A stretch of DNA of 64,000 nucleotides from CAWHOW01 sp963831005 (GTDB lineage Bacteria > Bacteroidota > Bacteroidia > Bacteroidales > CG2-30-32-10), in NCBI GenBank assembly GCA_963831005.1, contig CAWHOW010000045.1:62001-126000 (forward strand), written 5' to 3'. Made by a program: the position numbers and the translations under genes. Below the pieces are notes generated by a model. That model saw nothing but the letters and a program-made list of their open reading frames with translations. It was not told the DNA's origin and ran no database searches. Positions 62,522-64,000 of the stretch are shown piece after piece (the first letter of the stretch is position 1; each line of letters opens with the position of its first letter).

Positions 62522-63595
62522 ATGGAGCTTCCTGATTATATTAATATTGCACAATATTCCATTCCTCAGCAAGAAAAGAATTTGCTTATGACAGAAATGT
62601 TAAATAAGCTGCACCTTCATCACCTGTCTAATTCTGCAGAATATAAAAAGATTTCAAACCTTGTTTTCCATGTTAAAGGCAATGTTTTAAAAACTGAAGA
62701 GTTACCTTTTTTGCCGGTAAGTATTTTTAAAGACAGAAGAATTAAAAGTATTTCTGACGATAAAGTATTTAAGGTGCTTACCTCAAGCGGCACTACCGGG
62801 AGTATTCCAAGCAGTATATTCCTTGATACCGAAACCGCACAGTTGCAAACGCTTGCATTGTCGAAAATTATTACCCATATTCTTGGTCAGCAGCGTTTGC
62901 CGATGCTTATTGTCGACTCAAAATCTGTTTTTAAAGACAGGTCCACTTTCTCAGCAAGAGGCGCCGGAATACTTGGGTTATCTGTATTTGGGAGGAATCA
63001 TCATTATATGCTGAATGAAAATTTTGAATTTGATGAGGAATCATTTTATTCATTTTTTGAAAAATTTAACGGACAACCATTGTTGATTTTTGGGTTTACT
63101 TTTATGATATGGAAATATCTTGTCCGGAATAAATTTGATAAAAAGATTGATCTTAATAAAGCCGTTTTAATTCATAGCGGTGGTTGGAAGAAACTTGCCG
63201 AACAGCAGGTTGATAATACCACTTTTAAACTTAAATTGCATGAAAAATTCGGATTGAAACACATATATAATTTTTATGGGATGGTTGAGCAGGTAGGTTC
63301 TGTATTTATTGAAAACAGCGACGGTTATCTTCATTGCCCTAATTTCTCGGATATCATTATACGCGATCCTATAGATTTTTCAGTGTTACCAATGGGCGGT
63401 GAAGGACTTATTCAGGTGGTCAGTATTCTTCCCAAAAGCTACCCGGGGCATTCTCTGCTAACAGAAGATATTGGTGTTTCCCTAGGCGAAGATAGTAGCA
63501 GCAATGGATGGAAGGGCCGTTATTTTAAAATTAATGGCAGGGCCAAAAAGGCTGAATTAAGAGGCTGCAGCGATACATTTGCCTCTAGGATTTAA
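62522..63595 (+). CDS. LuxE-like acyl-protein synthetase
   Basis: The 357-aa protein shows the LuxE pattern: LPVSIFKDRRIKSI, then KVLTSSGTTGSIPS (AMP-binding loop), YFYGMVEQVGSVF-like IYNFYGMVEQVGSVFIE, and SLLTEDIGVSLGED near the end. In luminous bacteria LuxE activates fatty acids with ATP and passes them to the reductase LuxC. Here there is no luciferase gene, and the next gene is LuxC-like, so a fatty aldehyde or related product is likely made for glycan or lipid modification. Confidence 0.88.
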   Translation: MELPDYINIAQYSIPQQEKNLLMTEMLNKLHLHHLSNSAEYKKISNLVFHVKGNVLKTEELPFLPVSIFKDRRIKSISDDKVFKVLTSSGTTGSIPSSIFLDTETAQLQTLALSKIITHILGQQRLPMLIVDSKSVFKDRSTFSARGAGILGLSVFGRNHHYMLNENFEFDEESFYSFFEKFNGQPLLIFGFTFMIWKYLVRNKFDKKIDLNKAVLIHSGGWKKLAEQQVDNTTFKLKLHEKFGLKHIYNFYGMVEQVGSVFIENSDGYLHCPNFSDIIIRDPIDFSVLPMGGEGLIQVVSILPKSYPGHSLLTEDIGVSLGEDSSSNGWKGRYFKINGRAKKAELRGCSDTFASRI

Positions 63596-63601
63596 ATCAA
63601 A

Positions 63602-64000
63602 ATGGATATCAAACAACTCATACCCCGGTCAGCTTCTTTTTTTGATGCAGCATCAATTAAAGAAATAAAGTCATCATATCCGCTCAGGCCTTTTGATAAA
63701 TGCATAGTTGGCTTTATTTCTGAATTGTCAAAAGCACTTCTCGGAAATAATGAATTCAACAAAGTCCCAGCACTAACAGCCCTGGGTTTCTGGTTACGTA
63801 AAACCAATATCGACAGAATTTATAAAGAGAATTTCACTTCGTTTGATAATAAAACAATTTCAGTATCTCCGGCAGGACTTGTTTTTCACATTTGTCCATC
63901 AAATGTGGATACCATTTTTATTTATAGCCTAGCTATATCATTGCTTGCAGGAAATAAAAATATAGTGCGTTTGTCTGATCGTGCAAATCATCCATATATT
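63602..64000 (+). CDS. LuxC-like acyl-CoA/acyl-protein reductase (cut by the window end)
   Basis: An ATG at 63602, 6 bp after the LuxE-like stop, opens a frame that runs 133 codons to the last base. It reads MDIKQLIPRSASFFDAASIK and then VSPAGLVFHICPSNVDTIFI, LAISLLAGNKNIVRLSDR, which is the N-terminal nucleotide-binding part of LuxC-type acyl reductases. The catalytic Cys lies beyond the window. LuxC with LuxE forms a fatty-acid reductase that makes an aldehyde from an activated acyl chain. Confidence 0.85.
   Translation, partial: MDIKQLIPRSASFFDAASIKEIKSSYPLRPFDKCIVGFISELSKALLGNNEFNKVPALTALGFWLRKTNIDRIYKENFTSFDNKTISVSPAGLVFHICPSNVDTIFIYSLAISLLAGNKNIVRLSDRANHPYI

Overview
The window comes from an AT-rich chromosome of a Bacteroidota bacterium, probably a free-living member of the Bacteroidia. 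The signs are type IX secretion (T9SS) C-terminal domains, gliding-type adhesin architecture, the TAnnTTTG promoter element upstream of several genes, a Bacteroidota-style division and cell-wall (dcw) cluster, paired glycine-lipid-type acyltransferases, and many Bacteroidota-type low-complexity intergenic repeats. There are no rRNA or tRNA genes and no CRISPR array.

Region 1 (1-14.0 kb) holds the end of a TonB-dependent receptor, a 32-unit 21-bp minisatellite, riboflavin synthase, a four-helix-bundle IVS-type protein, a large T9SS surface protein, dnaX, small membrane proteins, the rpsF-rpsR-rplI operon, an rRNA methyltransferase, a frameshifted small gene and a lipoprotein. Region 2 (14.0-22.0 kb) has an unusual fusion of RHS/YD-like repeats to an AAA+ ATPase, then secA, and a methionine-salvage pair (class II aldolase and mtnA).

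Region 3 (22-35 kb) is accessory. It carries a heptad-repeat protein and a 261-aa partner behind helically phased repeats next to a LytTR regulator, a candidate 6S RNA, a GH16 glycoside hydrolase, a T9SS repeat protein, a T9SS remnant, a second locus with 11-bp phased promoter repeats, a nested inverted-repeat element, a decayed 21-bp array, and an eroded defence-like island (MORC/HSP90-like ATPase, methyltransferase-like gene, DNA cytosine methylase). Several genes here are broken by frameshifts.

Region 4 (35-51.3 kb, minus strand) is the dcw cluster: mraZ, rsmH, ftsL-like, ftsI/PBP with PASTA, murE, mraY, murD (C-terminal fragment only), ftsW, murG, murC, ftsQ, ftsA, ftsZ, followed by yqeY. 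Another 21-bp repeat array sits between ftsI and murE, and four MraZ-box-like repeats precede mraZ.

Region 5 (51.5-64 kb, plus strand) has a glycine/ornithine-lipid acyltransferase pair, the ribosome-assembly GTPase YsxC/EngB, a YfhO-type membrane protein, and then a run of genes for a glycosyltransferase, a PIG-L deacetylase, an LpxD-like acyltransferase, a carrier protein, a FabG-like reductase, an acyl-adenylating enzyme, a LuxE-like protein and a LuxC-like acyl reductase cut by the window end. That run looks like a pathway that activates and reduces an acyl chain and attaches it to a sugar.

The most unusual patterns are four 21-bp-period arrays with unrelated sequences (2.1, 23.0, 30.0 and 46.9 kb), shared 11-bp phased promoter repeats at two loci, the AAA+/YD fusion, and the loss of most of murD inside an otherwise intact dcw cluster.
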